In this document: piece by piece, positions 6,624 to 6,998 of the stretch
Layout: each line of letters begins with the position of its first letter
How positions within the stretch are numbered: the stretch's first letter is position 1
Source: Bacteroidia bacterium
Lineage (GTDB): Bacteria; Bacteroidota; Bacteroidia; NS11-12g; UBA955
DNA length: 6,998 bases
Direction: 5' to 3'
Assembly (NCBI GenBank): GCA_023258655.1
Contig: JALQWO010000088.1
Span: 1 to 6,998, forward strand
Position numbers and translations under genes: made by a program
The notes under the pieces: model-generated
The model's database searches: none
The model's input: only the letters and a program-made list of their open reading frames with translations
Told to the model about the DNA's origin: nothing

Positions 6624-6998
6624 ATGACAGAAGGATTTTTTCCCTTAACCGTAAAGAAATTGGTTCGTGAAACTGCGGACGCCACTACTTTGTATTTCGA
6701 AGTTCCTGAAAACCTGAAAGATACTTTTGCGTACACGGCTGGACAGTATCTCACCTTTGAAGTAGAATTGGCGGGAGAAAAAGTTCGTCGCTCCTATTCC
6801 TTGTGCACCTATGCGGGTGTTGACGCTTTGCCGGCAGTTACTGTGAAACGCGTAGATGGTGGTAAGATGAGTAACTACCTCAACAGCGAAATCAAGGAAG
6901 GCGATGTCATGGCGGTGATGCCCCCCATGGGTAAATTTACCGTGGTGCCAGAATCGTCTCGTGCGGCACACTATGTGCTTTTTGGTGGCGGTAGCGGA
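6624..6998 (+). CDS. PaaE/ferredoxin-NADP-reductase-like flavoprotein, N-terminal 125 codons, cut by window edge
   Basis: This is the start of an FAD- and NAD(P)H-binding oxidoreductase of the ferredoxin reductase superfamily, which passes electrons between NAD(P)H and an iron-sulfur centre or oxygenase partner in the cytoplasm. Residues about 5-108 form the FAD-binding beta-barrel: AGQYLTFEV (39-47), the FAD motif RSYSLCT (56-62), GGKMSNYLN (79-87) for the FAD pyrophosphate region, and PPMGKF (100-105). VLFGGGSG (118-125) is the start of the NAD(P)-binding domain, where the window ends. The sequence recalls PaaE-type proteins, which carry a C-terminal plant-type 2Fe-2S domain; whether this one does cannot be seen here. 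No other phenylacetate-degradation genes are visible, so the PaaE role is not claimed. The ATG is supported by the promoter just upstream. Confidence 0.88.
   Translation, partial: MTEGFFPLTVKKLVRETADATTLYFEVPENLKDTFAYTAGQYLTFEVELAGEKVRRSYSLCTYAGVDALPAVTVKRVDGGKMSNYLNSEIKEGDVMAVMPPMGKFTVVPESSRAAHYVLFGGGSG

Noticed and set aside
6645..6971. 108-codon minus-strand open frame at the right end
   Set aside because: It is antisense to the flavoprotein, whose FAD motifs are clear.

Overview
The window looks like ordinary chromosomal DNA of a member of the Bacteroidota. Four things point there: TAnnTTTG-type -7 promoter elements directly before most genes, no convincing Shine-Dalgarno sequences, a TonB-dependent receptor with an N-terminal carboxypeptidase-regulatory-like domain paired with a DUF4249-like lipoprotein, and an arginase-fold protein of the type I know from Flavobacteriia. 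Leucine is very often encoded by TTG throughout. I cannot place the organism below phylum. I see no mobile element, CRISPR array, tRNA or rRNA.

Layout. Positions 1-888 (minus strand) hold the first 296 codons of the pyruvate dehydrogenase E2 subunit, running off the left edge. A 250-bp divergent intergenic region (889-1138) carries its promoter and that of thyA (1139-1942, plus strand), a complete thymidylate synthase. After a 71-bp gap with another promoter comes an apparent two-gene operon. It consists of an 801-residue TonB-dependent outer-membrane receptor (2014-4419) and, 8 bp later, a 298-residue DUF4249-like lipoprotein (4428-5324). Next is an arginase/formimidoylglutamase-fold protein (5409-6548) that appears to have lost nearly all canonical metal ligands. 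The window ends inside a PaaE/ferredoxin-NADP-reductase-like flavoprotein (6624 to the right edge).

How the genes relate. E2, thyA and the flavoprotein are housekeeping or redox genes that each appear to have their own promoter. The receptor and DUF4249 lipoprotein are the only pair whose spacing suggests joint function: probably TonB-driven outer-membrane import of an unknown substrate with a lipoprotein partner.

The points most worth a second look are the metal-ligand-poor arginase homologue, the receptor/DUF4249 pair, a perfect 10-bp hairpin inside the receptor gene at its YDRRHD codons, and the very short spacing between -7 elements and start codons. I found no clear sign of a wholly new system.
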